Source: Bacteroides sp.
GTDB lineage: Bacteria > Bacteroidota > Bacteroidia > Bacteroidales > Muribaculaceae
Assembly (NCBI GenBank): GCA_023666835.1
Contig: JAMPBJ010000001.1
Coordinates: forward strand, 1,055,996-1,119,995
Length of the DNA stretch: 64,000 bases
Reading direction: 5' to 3'
Shown: piece by piece, positions 48,877 to 57,217 of the stretch
Numbering within the stretch: the stretch's first letter is position 1
Layout of the letters: each line of letters opens with the position of its first letter
Position numbers and translations under genes: made by a program
Notes under the pieces: model-generated
The model's database searches: none
What the model saw: only the letters and a program-made list of their open reading frames with translations
Told to the model about the DNA's origin: nothing

Positions 48877-50451
48877 TTAGAGTGTGTCTTTAAGTGATTC
48901 ATAATCAGTTTTCGATCCCTTTGAAATCTGGCGAAGCATGATGCCCACTTCAGCGGCAAGGAAGCCGGTGAACATCAGAGCGAACAGCCAGAACGTAAGT
49001 ATGACGGTCGATGCCGGGATGTCGGAAATAGCGGCCTGCACCGGCATCAGATCCTGAATGATCCAGGGCTGGCGACCGACTTCGGCGGTGACCCAACCGG
49101 CCTGACTGCAGACGTAGACGATGGGTATAGTCAGCATCCCATCGACTTGCAGCCATCGCTTTTCGAGCCAACTGCGACGGCGATAGACTGCCCACAGCAC
49201 CACCACAAAGAACAGCAGCAGATAGCCACCCAAGAGCACCATGGTGTGGAACGAATAGAACGTCGTTGCCACCGGAGGCACAGCTTGATACGGTGAATCG
49301 AGATATCCGTAGCCAAAATATTTATAGTTGGTGCGCAGATCGCCGACGGCTGCATTCATAGCCGCAGTGTCGCCTTTGGCCGATGCCTCGTCAAACCGCC
49401 GCAGAGCTTCATGAGCATCGCGACCCATGGCAATGCGTTCGGAGTAGGAGTCATGGCGTATGGTGTCGCCTTCCTGGGTCAGTTCAATGCCATTGATCAG
49501 ATCGTTGACTCCGGGCACGAAAGCATTGAAATCGTGAGTTGCCAAAAACGACAGACCTTTGGGGATGGAAATATCGAAAAGATACGGGTCGGCGTCATTG
49601 TCTGCCATCTTGTCGGGATTGAGAATGCCAAAAGCCACGATCTCCTGTCCGCATTTGCCTTCGTAGAGACCTTCCATGGCAGCAAGTTTCATGGGCTGCA
49701 CGCGAGCCACGTCGAGAGCCGAACCATCACCGCTCCAAAGTGTCAGCAGCATACCGGCCATGCCAATGACGCCTCCAACCTTGATCGAACGCATGGCCAT
49801 GTCGGCATTGCGTTTCTTCCATAGAAACCAGCAGCTGACACCCACAACAAACACTCCGGCAAGAGCCCAGCCACTGAACACGGCATGGAAAAACTTGTGG
49901 ATAGCTACAGGCGACAGTGCAACGGCCCAAAAGTTGTCCATCACGTTGCGCATCTGTGCCGGATCAAACTCCATGCCCACAGGATACTGCATCCATCCGT
50001 TGGCCACAAGAATCCACAATGCCGACAGTGAGGCGCCGATAGCCGTGAGCCATGTGGCCGTCAGATGGAATCCACGACTCACTTTTTTCCAGCCGAAGAA
50101 CATCACAGCGATAAACGTCGACTCCATGAAGAAGGCCAGTAAGCCCTCGATGGCCAAAGGCGCTCCGAAGATATCGCCCACAAACCAGCTGTAGTTCGAC
50201 CAATTGGATCCGAATTCAAATTCGAGGATGATGCCGGTGGCCACCCCAATCGCAAAATTGACTCCAAACAGCGTCATCCAAAACTTGGTAATGGCAAGCC
50301 ATTTTTGGCTGCCGGTGCGATAATAGATCGTCTCCATCACCGCCACGATAATCGACAGGCCCAACGTCAAAGGGACGAAGAGCCAATGGTACATGGCTGT
50401 CAGTGCAAACTGCGCCCTTGACCAGTCGACCACACTCATTAAATCTTCCAT
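48877..50451 (-). CDS. cydA: Cytochrome bd oxidase subunit I
   Basis: 524 aa. MSVVDWSRAQFALTAMYHWLFVPLTLG contains the haem b595/d axial His region. GRQPWIIQDLMPV (quinol-site/GRQPW motif) and YSFHTMVLLGGYLL (methionine/His haem ligand helix) are present. About nine membrane helices. The periplasmic Q-loop region (about residues 250-380) is present but rather short and divergent, as in other Bacteroidetes. Transcribed DUF4492-cydA-cydB. Confidence 0.96.
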   Translation of the reverse strand: MEDLMSVVDWSRAQFALTAMYHWLFVPLTLGLSIIVAVMETIYYRTGSQKWLAITKFWMTLFGVNFAIGVATGIILEFEFGSNWSNYSWFVGDIFGAPLAIEGLLAFFMESTFIAVMFFGWKKVSRGFHLTATWLTAIGASLSALWILVANGWMQYPVGMEFDPAQMRNVMDNFWAVALSPVAIHKFFHAVFSGWALAGVFVVGVSCWFLWKKRNADMAMRSIKVGGVIGMAGMLLTLWSGDGSALDVARVQPMKLAAMEGLYEGKCGQEIVAFGILNPDKMADNDADPYLFDISIPKGLSFLATHDFNAFVPGVNDLINGIELTQEGDTIRHDSYSERIAMGRDAHEALRRFDEASAKGDTAAMNAAVGDLRTNYKYFGYGYLDSPYQAVPPVATTFYSFHTMVLLGGYLLLFFVVVLWAVYRRRSWLEKRWLQVDGMLTIPIVYVCSQAGWVTAEVGRQPWIIQDLMPVQAAISDIPASTVILTFWLFALMFTGFLAAEVGIMLRQISKGSKTDYESLKDTL

Positions 50452-50522
50452 ATTATGCGCTTGTTAGTTGATATAAATATGTGTATATAAGTTACAGAAT
50501 CTGCGGTTCTCAGAAAGCAACA

Positions 50523-50753
50523 TCAATCTCCCTGACGATCGGTCAACGCCGTGCGCACGGCCTGAGCGCGCTCCGCGTCGGTCGCGTAATCACGTTGAAG
50601 AATGTCGGGGAAAAATATCAGTTTGAACACCAGCAGCAACAGAGCAACTTTTAGCAGTATCAGCATCCATAGTGTCCGCCCCACAGTCATGTGGCGGAAA
50701 CCGTCGACATACAGGTCGATGACCTGGCTGAAAAAATTGCTTTTGGCTGGCAT
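50523..50753 (-). CDS. DUF4492 small membrane protein linked to cydAB
   Basis: 76 aa with one membrane helix (about residues 27-48, LWMLILLKVALLLLVFKLIFFP) after an amphipathic FFSQVIDLYVDGFRHMTVGR. This pattern is DUF4492, found just upstream of cydA in Bacteroidetes. By position it may be a small accessory subunit of the bd oxidase, comparable in role to CydX; that is inference. 71 bases separate it from cydA. Confidence 0.88.
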   Translation of the reverse strand: MPAKSNFFSQVIDLYVDGFRHMTVGRTLWMLILLKVALLLLVFKLIFFPDILQRDYATDAERAQAVRTALTDRQGD

Positions 50754-50877
50754 AGGTTATGAGGTAAGAAGCGTTGCGTAAAACTAAAACATTGCTCAAC
50801 AATTCACAACTTTATAAACAAAAAAAAGCCCGAAATGATCATTTTTTTCATCGGCATCAAAAAAAATCGCTCTTTTT

Positions 50878-50908
50878 TTTGCCAGTTTAAAAATAATGCC
50901 TACCTTTG
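50878..50908 (+). promoter_or_regulatory. Promoter of the tRNA-Val pair
   Basis: TTTG (50878-50881), exactly 19 bases, TACCTTTG (50901-50908). The predicted start is about 19 bases before the first tRNA. This is a full consensus match. Confidence 0.85.
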
Positions 50909-50932
50909 CAACGCTTTCGAAGCGAACCACAC

Positions 50933-51007
50933 GGGTGCTTAGCTCAGCTGGTTCAGAGCATCTGCCTTACAAGCAGAGGGTCGGGGGTTCGAATCCCTCA
51001 GCACCCA
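50933..51007 (+). tRNA. tRNA-Val(TAC), copy 1
   Basis: 75 nt. Acceptor GGGTGCT / AGCACCC; D-arm GCTC AGCTGGTTCA GAGC; anticodon arm CTGC-CTTACAA-GCAG with anticodon TAC; T-arm GGGGGTTCGAATCCCTC. CCA is not encoded. Confidence 0.96.
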
Positions 51008-51082
51008 CCCAAGCAAAAGAGAACGTTGACAAACGGTTCGCCTGCGAAAGACACCGACGATGGCTCAGGCCATCATCAACAC

Positions 51083-51157
51083 GGGTGCTTAGCTCAGCTG
51101 GTTCAGAGCATCTGCCTTACAAGCAGAGGGTCGGGGGTTCGAATCCCTCAGCACCCA
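51083..51157 (+). tRNA. tRNA-Val(TAC), copy 2
   Basis: Identical base for base to copy 1, including the flanking ACAC before and CCCAAG after. The 75-base spacer contains a small hairpin (GATGG CTCAGG CCATC). Probably one transcript ending at the terminator at 51175. Confidence 0.96.
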
Positions 51158-51174
51158 CCCAAGTAGAAATTTCC

Positions 51175-51203
51175 AAAGCTTGCCCAACCGGCAAGCTTTT
51201 TTT
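51175..51203 (+). terminator. Terminator of the tRNA-Val operon
   Basis: Ten-base perfect stem AAAGCTTGCC / GGCAAGCTTT with a five-base loop, running into seven T. Confidence 0.9.
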
Positions 51204-51365
51204 GTTTCCAGCTCCCCGCAATTTTCCCTGACAGACACTCAATTGGAGCCTTGTCGATCTAAAGGATAGTGTTGAGTTATAGGAGTGTCGGCGCATGGCA
51301 AAAAACGGCACAACGCGTTCTTCCGGTGCATATGTTAAAATGATGATAGGTGAAGTGTTAAAATT

Positions 51366-52076
51366 TCAGGCGTAAAGTTTGGCAAGTTGGCGCACTTTCT
51401 CATACCAATCGTTCATTTTCCTCATCGTCTTTGTAGGGATGTTTTAGTGTTGAAATTTTTACGCAATTCCATGGCCAAATCATAAGCGGCTTTCAAAATC
51501 GGGTAATGCCTGAATAGGATATTGACACGATGTCGTTGGATATCAGCCCATTTGTTTGAAGACATCATCAATGCGTGTTTGCTGCGGGCAAGTATCTGGC
51601 GCATTGTCTCGCCATTGGAATATGTTGTGGGTGGAATGGATTTGTCCCGTTCGTTTTCTTCGGCAATCAGTTTGCGACGAATATCGATTCGTATCTCATC
51701 AACTGCCTCATTGTACACTTGCTGGACATGGAATCGGTCGTTGACCACGTAGGCGTTGTGGAACACTTCCTGCGCAATAAGCATCATTGACGGAGACAAG
51801 TCACATGTGACTTCTTTCACCTTGCGTCTTAGAGCCTGTTCCATAACATTTGTTAACGATATGCGACCCCATCGTTAACAAATATTATGGAACAGGCTCT
51901 TAAGACGAAGTGGCGAGAAATGTCGCAAGTGAGGGCGTTGCTGACGGTATCAGCAAGGTCTTTGCCGAGGTTGTCGGCAAAAAACTCGCGGATATTCATG
52001 ACCGAAGCGAAGTATTTGCGAGAACCACCGTTTTCCCTTTCGGGCGTTGGCACGGCCAATATCCTTTTGAAGTGAT
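51366..52076 (-). pseudogene. Broken ISL3-type (ISAon1-like) transposase
   Basis: The readable core (51844-51422) has VKEVTCDLSPSMM, a DDE-type catalytic strand, then VVNDRFHVQQVYNEAVDEIR, ILARSKHALM and ILFRHYPILKAAYDLAMELR, as in the DDE domain of ISL3/ISAon1 transposases. Near the C-terminus a frame change is needed to continue into MRKMNDWYEKVRQLAKLYA (ends 51366), and the usual distal part is missing. Toward the 5' side, removing the MITE at 51832-51899 plus one TTA copy rejoins ISRHFVLR to RRKVKEV in frame. Further 5' (to about 52076) the frame shows no known domain. No terminal repeats of the IS were found. Inactive relic. Confidence 0.75.
51832..51899. mobile_element. 68-bp MITE (family A, internally deleted copy)
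   Basis: The ends GAGCCTGTTCC... and ...GGAACAGGCTC pair almost along the whole element. It is flanked by TTA on both sides (51829-51831 and 51900-51902), a 3-base target duplication. The right 42 bases are identical to the 162-bp copy at 47564. The left 29 bases differ at two positions, and the middle is lost between two CGAT/GAT motifs. Inserted in the transposase relic. Confidence 0.85.
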
Positions 52077-52139
52077 GGGATGAGTCCTCTTTTTGTCAAC
52101 TTTTTTGGGGAAATACTTTCTTTTTTGATGCAATCTTGA

Positions 52140-52330
52140 TAACTTTGTGGCCATAAAGACAATTCGGAAGGGAAAAAGATGTACCGACTCAGAAGTTCAG
52201 CCTCAGGGTTTTTCTGCAGTTGCCACAGCCGCAAGGCCTCAGGCAAGGTTATTTCACCCTCTCTACCGACACTTTGTCAGCCGTCCGCATCGACCGCTTC
52301 ACAACCGGAAGATGGCGGACTTCTTTTTTT
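52140..52330 (+). promoter_or_regulatory. glnN leader: -7 box and candidate attenuator
   Basis: TAACTTTG at 52140-52147 would start a leader of about 215 bases. Near its end GTCCGCATC (52283-52291) pairs with GATGGCGGAC (52311-52320, one bulge), followed by TTCTTTTTTT (52321-52330), the form of an intrinsic terminator placed 37 bases before the ATG. Two CCTCAGG repeats lie upstream (52201-52207 and 52240-52246). Control by attenuation is an inference. Confidence 0.5.
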
Positions 52331-52366
52331 ACCCATCACTCAATAGATAATCACACAATCCTCCCA

Positions 52367-54559
52367 ATGTCAAGCTCACTCCGATTCAAAGTTGTAGAAG
52401 AAGCCTTCGACCGCAAGGCAGTAGCCGTCGACACTCCAAAAGAGCGTCCGGAAAACTACTATGGCAAAGCCGTGTTCAACCGCGCCACCATGTTTCGCTA
52501 CCTTCCCAAAGCCACCTACGATGCCTTGGTCAGCGCCATCGAGAACAAGCAACCGATAGCGCGCGATATAGCCGACTCCGTGGCCGACGGCATGAAGCGA
52601 TGGGCCATTGACAACGGTGCTCGCCACTACACCCACTGGTTCCACCCGCTGACTGACGGCACGGCCGAGAAACACGATGCTTTCATCGAACACGATGGAA
52701 AGGGCGGAGTGATGGAAGAATTCACCGGCAAACTGCTCGTGCAGCAGGAGCCTGACGCATCATCGTTTCCCAACGGAGGTATCCGCAACACGTTCGAAGC
52801 CCGCGGCTACTCTGCATGGGACATATCGTCGCCGGCTTTCATTCTGGGCGAGACCCTCTGCATACCGACCATTTTCATATCTTACACCGGCGAGAGCCTC
52901 GACTACAAAACTCCACTGCTTCGCGCCCTCAATGCCGTTGACAAAGCGGCTACGGCCGTGGCCCGCTATTTTGATCCGGAGGTGAAACATGTGCGTTCGT
53001 TTTTGGGTTGGGAGCAGGAATACTTCCTGGTCGACGAATCGCTATACAGCGCCCGACCCGACCTAGTGATGACCGGACGCACCCTCATGGGCCATGAAAG
53101 TCCCAAGAACCAGCAGCTTGAAGACCACTATTTCGGAGCGATACCCTCGCGTGTCGAAGCTTTCATGCTTGATCTCGAAATCCAGGCCCACTGCCTCGGC
53201 ATCCCGGCCAAGACATGCCACAACGAAGTGGCACCCAATCAGTTTGAGCTGGCACCGGTGTATGAAGAAACCAACCTTTCCAACGATCACAACCTACTGG
53301 TAATGACCCTGATGGCCGAAGTGGCACGCAAACATAACTTCCGTGTGTTGCTCCACGAAAAGCCCTTCGCCGGCATCAACGGCTCCGGCAAGCACAACAA
53401 CTGGAGCCTGGGCACCGATCGCGGCACCCTGCTGTTTGCTCCAGGCAAAACTCCTGAAGCCAACCTGCAGTTCATCACCTTTGTGGTCAATGTGATGGCG
53501 GCGGTCCACACCCACAACGCTCTGCTCAAAGCCTCGATCATGAGCGCCACCAACGCCCACCGTCTGGGAGCCAACGAAGCACCGCCCGCCATCATATCCA
53601 TATTCACCGGCAGCCAGCTGGCCAAAGTGCTCGAAGTGCTCGAGACGAGCACACCCGAAGATCTCATGGCGCTGTCGAACAAGGCCGGCTATTCGCTCGG
53701 TCTGGCGCAGATTCCCGAACTACTCATCGACAACACCGACCGCAACCGCACATCGCCCTTCGCATTCACCGGCAACCGCTTCGAATTCCGCGCTGTGGGC
53801 TCGTCGGCCAACTGTGCATCGGCCATGATAGCGCTCAACGCTGCCGTAGCCGACCAGCTCAACCGCTTCCACGAAGCCGTGGAAAAACGCATAGCCGGCG
53901 GCGAAAAGCCCAAGGAAGCCATCATTGCCGAAGTGCGCGAACTAATCATCAAAACCAAACCTATCCACTTCGATGGCAACGGCTACAGCGAGGAGTGGCA
54001 GAAAGAAGCCACCCGCCGAGGCCTCGACTGCGAGACCTGTCCCCCCAAAATATTCGACGCCTACCTGCGCCCCGAATCGGTCGAGATGTTTGCCCGCACG
54101 GGCGTCTTCTCCAAGGTCGAACTTGAAGCCCGCAACGAAGTGAAGTGGGTGATGTATACAAAGAAAGTGCAGATCGAAGCCCGCGTGCTCGGCGACCTTG
54201 CCATCAACCACATCATCCCCGTTGCCACGCGCTATCAGAGCATGTTGGTCGACAACGTGGTGAAACTCAAGACACTGTTCAGCGAAAGCAAAGGAGCCGA
54301 AATTGTGGCTCACGATCTCGAAACGATAGAAAAAATCTCACGCCACATGACTGTGATCAAGGCCAAAACCGACGAAATGGTCGAAGCCCGCAAGAAAGCC
54401 AACGCCATGGAGAGCGAACGCGAAAAAGCTATAGCCTACTATACCAGCGTCATCCCCCCGATGGAAGAGATTCGCTATCACATCGACAAACTCGAGCTGA
54501 TAGTAGACAACGAAATGTGGCCCCTCCCCAAATACCGCGAACTCCTCTTCATCCGCTAA
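52367..54559 (+). CDS. glnN: Glutamine synthetase type III
   Basis: 730 aa, the usual GSIII length. ATP-dependent synthesis of glutamine from glutamate and ammonium, in the cytosol as a dodecamer. Signatures: N-terminal GKAVFNRATMFRYLPKATYDAL; the catalytic block ETLCIPTIFISYTGESLDYKTPL and FLGWEQEYFLVDESLY; the GSIII-specific NEVAPNQFELAPVYEETNLSNDHN; the ATP site EKPFAGINGSGKHNNWSLGT; and the long C-terminal helical region. I chose the ATG at 52367 (MSSSLRFKVVEEAF); an open extension upstream covers the leader and lacks family similarity. Confidence 0.97.
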   Translation: MSSSLRFKVVEEAFDRKAVAVDTPKERPENYYGKAVFNRATMFRYLPKATYDALVSAIENKQPIARDIADSVADGMKRWAIDNGARHYTHWFHPLTDGTAEKHDAFIEHDGKGGVMEEFTGKLLVQQEPDASSFPNGGIRNTFEARGYSAWDISSPAFILGETLCIPTIFISYTGESLDYKTPLLRALNAVDKAATAVARYFDPEVKHVRSFLGWEQEYFLVDESLYSARPDLVMTGRTLMGHESPKNQQLEDHYFGAIPSRVEAFMLDLEIQAHCLGIPAKTCHNEVAPNQFELAPVYEETNLSNDHNLLVMTLMAEVARKHNFRVLLHEKPFAGINGSGKHNNWSLGTDRGTLLFAPGKTPEANLQFITFVVNVMAAVHTHNALLKASIMSATNAHRLGANEAPPAIISIFTGSQLAKVLEVLETSTPEDLMALSNKAGYSLGLAQIPELLIDNTDRNRTSPFAFTGNRFEFRAVGSSANCASAMIALNAAVADQLNRFHEAVEKRIAGGEKPKEAIIAEVRELIIKTKPIHFDGNGYSEEWQKEATRRGLDCETCPPKIFDAYLRPESVEMFARTGVFSKVELEARNEVKWVMYTKKVQIEARVLGDLAINHIIPVATRYQSMLVDNVVKLKTLFSESKGAEIVAHDLETIEKISRHMTVIKAKTDEMVEARKKANAMESEREKAIAYYTSVIPPMEEIRYHIDKLELIVDNEMWPLPKYRELLFIR

Positions 54560-54643
54560 ACAATATGCAAAAAGCTCAAGCAATCGTTTGATATATCTTT
54601 CTATCATTTCCACTCACAAACCGCATCCATATTTTTTCTTACA

Positions 54644-57217
54644 ATGTCGTCCTCTCGATTTTTAATATTTGTTTTGGTGGTGTGCGGGGTGAGTATGACG
54701 GCCTCCGCAAGTAGTTCGGCTCGCAGTGATGGCGATGGCGTGGTTGTGCTCAGTGGGGATGCTTTGGGGGTGGATCCCGTTGGTTTGGTTGATAGTCTTG
54801 AGGGCGGGGCGCGGGTTTGGGATTTTTCCGATTTGTCGCGATTGGAGGATGTTTCGCTTCGGTATGTCGGCAGGGGTGATACTGCTGTGATGGAGCTTTC
54901 GCGTGATTGCCGGTTTGACTTCGCCCGTTGCAACGATGTCCATCGGCTGACATGCATAGAGGGGCGGCGCTGGCGTTTCGATATCGACTCCATTGCGGTC
55001 GATGGTCATTCGTCAAGGTTTGATACAATACGCGTCAGCGTGGATCTCTCCAAATCTGTTTCGCTTGCCGGACTTGTCGAACAACACTATTACGGCGGCA
55101 TTACCATAATACCTGTCGCAGGCGACACCATCCGCAATGCAAGCCTGTTGCTGTTGTCGTTCACAGGCAATGATCTTACTGATCCATTAAATCCGAAAAA
55201 GATCAGAGCTCTGCGGGCTTATTGGCTTGATCCGGGCTCTGCATGGCCCCTGGCAATTGCCACAGTTGTCAGCGACAGCTACTGCACACTGGCACTGTTT
55301 CCGCCATCCGAAGTATCCGGCGATCGCTTTATCGGTCTATGGCGACAGCGAGGCTGTGATGCGTTCGACTTATTACGGGATCGCTTCATCGCTGCCGGCT
55401 ACAGCTATGACTCGCATGGACGTGTCGTTCGTTCTTCACTGGCTTTCGGCGATATGTTGCCGATGCCTTTGTGTGGCAACAGTTATGATGCCTTGGGTCG
55501 TTTGGCTTTGACCAATACGGCCGGGCAGGTTGACCGCTGCCATGCCTACGATCTACACGGTTGGATCACTTCTTGGTCCACGCCTTGGATCTCCCAGCAG
55601 TTGCAGTATGCCGACGGTGCTTTGCCTTCTTACACCGGACGGATCTCTTCGAAGATAACCAATTTTGATGGCGAGTCGCGGCGCTATGACTACTCCTACG
55701 ACCGCATGGGGCGATTGACCGATGCCCATTTCAGCGGAGCGTTTGGCGGGCAATCCACAAGCGAGGATTTTTCGACGTCATACACATACGATATGCAGGG
55801 AAATATCCGAACCCTGACGCGTCAGGGACTGATCGCTCCCAACTTGTTTGGATGTATCGATGACATGACCGCGACGTTCCGCGGCAATCAACTCGTGGGG
55901 CTGCGCGATGATGCCGACGATGTATTGCTCGAATCGTCGTTGGATCTTCGATCAGGCACATACGGCTCGGACGCGTTCGACTACGACGCCAACGGCAACC
56001 AGACGCGCGACATGAGTCGCGGCGTGGCCGAAGTGGTCTACAACGCTCTCAACCTGCCGCAATCTGTCACGATGGAGGATGGCTCGACCATCAGCTATCT
56101 CTACTCTGCCGATGGAACAAAACTTGCTGAAATTGTTTGTGACGCACAGGGAGATACAATCTCGCGTCGCGATTTTGTCGGCTCTCTCGAGTATGTCAAC
56201 GGAATGCCCGATCGACTGAGCGTCGAGGGCGGCTATATTACCATTGCCGACACAACATTCCACGCCTGCATCCCCGACTATCAGGGCAACATCGTGGCGG
56301 TATACAACACAGCAACGCAAACTCTCGAGCAGACAACAGACTACTATCCCTACGGTCTGCCACACGCCACATCGACAAATCCCGCAACCAACCGTCACAA
56401 ATACGGCGCCAAAGAGCTCCAGACCGACCTCGGCCTCAACCTCTACGACTTCGAAGCCCGCTACCAAAACCCCGTCTTACCCCACTTCACCACACCCGAT
56501 CCCCTCGCCACCGACTACCACCCCATCTCACCCTACACCTACTGCGCCGCAGACCCAATAAACCTCATCGATCCCTCCGGCATGAAATTCGACCTATCGT
56601 TTTTAAATGTTACTCAATCAAAACAATGGCAAGCAACTGTCGAGAGTATGTGCAATAGCTCTAGTTTGATGAAAGTGCTCTACGATTTTCTAAATGAGTC
56701 GGATAATGTATATACTATATATGGTGTTGTCTCAACACAATCTTCAAATAGTGAGTCTCAGGCATGTTTTATAGCAGGGGAGGTAGGAGGAGTCATAGAG
56801 ATAAGGAATGAAAAATTAGCCGAAGAGGCGTTGCCCAGGAATTCGATTGCAGAAGAATTATTTCATGCATTCCAATCAGAGGTGACATACGAAAACGAAG
56901 CAAACCGCGAATTTGAGGCAAAAATTTTTCTTAGCGCATATGATACAGAAGTAGGGATTGGAGCTTTGGGAGATGCTGACTGTATCTCTATAAGTTATTA
57001 TAGAGATTTAATACAAGCTTCATTCCAAGATGGTACAAATCCCCTTCTAAGCTTGGGGAATATGGAATCCGAACCCTTTAAAACAACATACTTTTACAAT
57101 GCGATACTGTATATAGAATATTGCAAAGAGAAAAATAATTTTTCTCCAAATTATACTTTAATGACAAAAGATTTGCCAAGAGCATTAATCAGATTAAATC
57201 AGATTTATAATCAATGA
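54644..57217 (+). CDS. Exported RHS-repeat protein with variable C-terminal domain (possible polymorphic toxin)
   Basis: 857 aa with a signal peptide (about residues 1-24). Residues about 250-640 carry RHS/YD repeats (RYDYSYDRMGRLTDAHFSGA, FDYDANGNQTRDM) and end with the RHS core: YDFEARYQNPVLPHFTTPDP and INLIDPSGM (about residue 646). The segment 647-857 is different: markedly AT-rich DNA, and a globular sequence with IAEELFHAFQ (735-744) followed by an acidic FEAK. In RHS toxins the part after DPxG is the exchangeable effector. The pattern is like a zincin H-E-x-x-H with the first His replaced by Glu, so activity is uncertain. The next gene overlaps by four bases, as expected of an immunity or chaperone partner. 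Confidence 0.85.
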   Translation: MSSSRFLIFVLVVCGVSMTASASSSARSDGDGVVVLSGDALGVDPVGLVDSLEGGARVWDFSDLSRLEDVSLRYVGRGDTAVMELSRDCRFDFARCNDVHRLTCIEGRRWRFDIDSIAVDGHSSRFDTIRVSVDLSKSVSLAGLVEQHYYGGITIIPVAGDTIRNASLLLLSFTGNDLTDPLNPKKIRALRAYWLDPGSAWPLAIATVVSDSYCTLALFPPSEVSGDRFIGLWRQRGCDAFDLLRDRFIAAGYSYDSHGRVVRSSLAFGDMLPMPLCGNSYDALGRLALTNTAGQVDRCHAYDLHGWITSWSTPWISQQLQYADGALPSYTGRISSKITNFDGESRRYDYSYDRMGRLTDAHFSGAFGGQSTSEDFSTSYTYDMQGNIRTLTRQGLIAPNLFGCIDDMTATFRGNQLVGLRDDADDVLLESSLDLRSGTYGSDAFDYDANGNQTRDMSRGVAEVVYNALNLPQSVTMEDGSTISYLYSADGTKLAEIVCDAQGDTISRRDFVGSLEYVNGMPDRLSVEGGYITIADTTFHACIPDYQGNIVAVYNTATQTLEQTTDYYPYGLPHATSTNPATNRHKYGAKELQTDLGLNLYDFEARYQNPVLPHFTTPDPLATDYHPISPYTYCAADPINLIDPSGMKFDLSFLNVTQSKQWQATVESMCNSSSLMKVLYDFLNESDNVYTIYGVVSTQSSNSESQACFIAGEVGGVIEIRNEKLAEEALPRNSIAEELFHAFQSEVTYENEANREFEAKIFLSAYDTEVGIGALGDADCISISYYRDLIQASFQDGTNPLLSLGNMESEPFKTTYFYNAILYIEYCKEKNNFSPNYTLMTKDLPRALIRLNQIYNQ

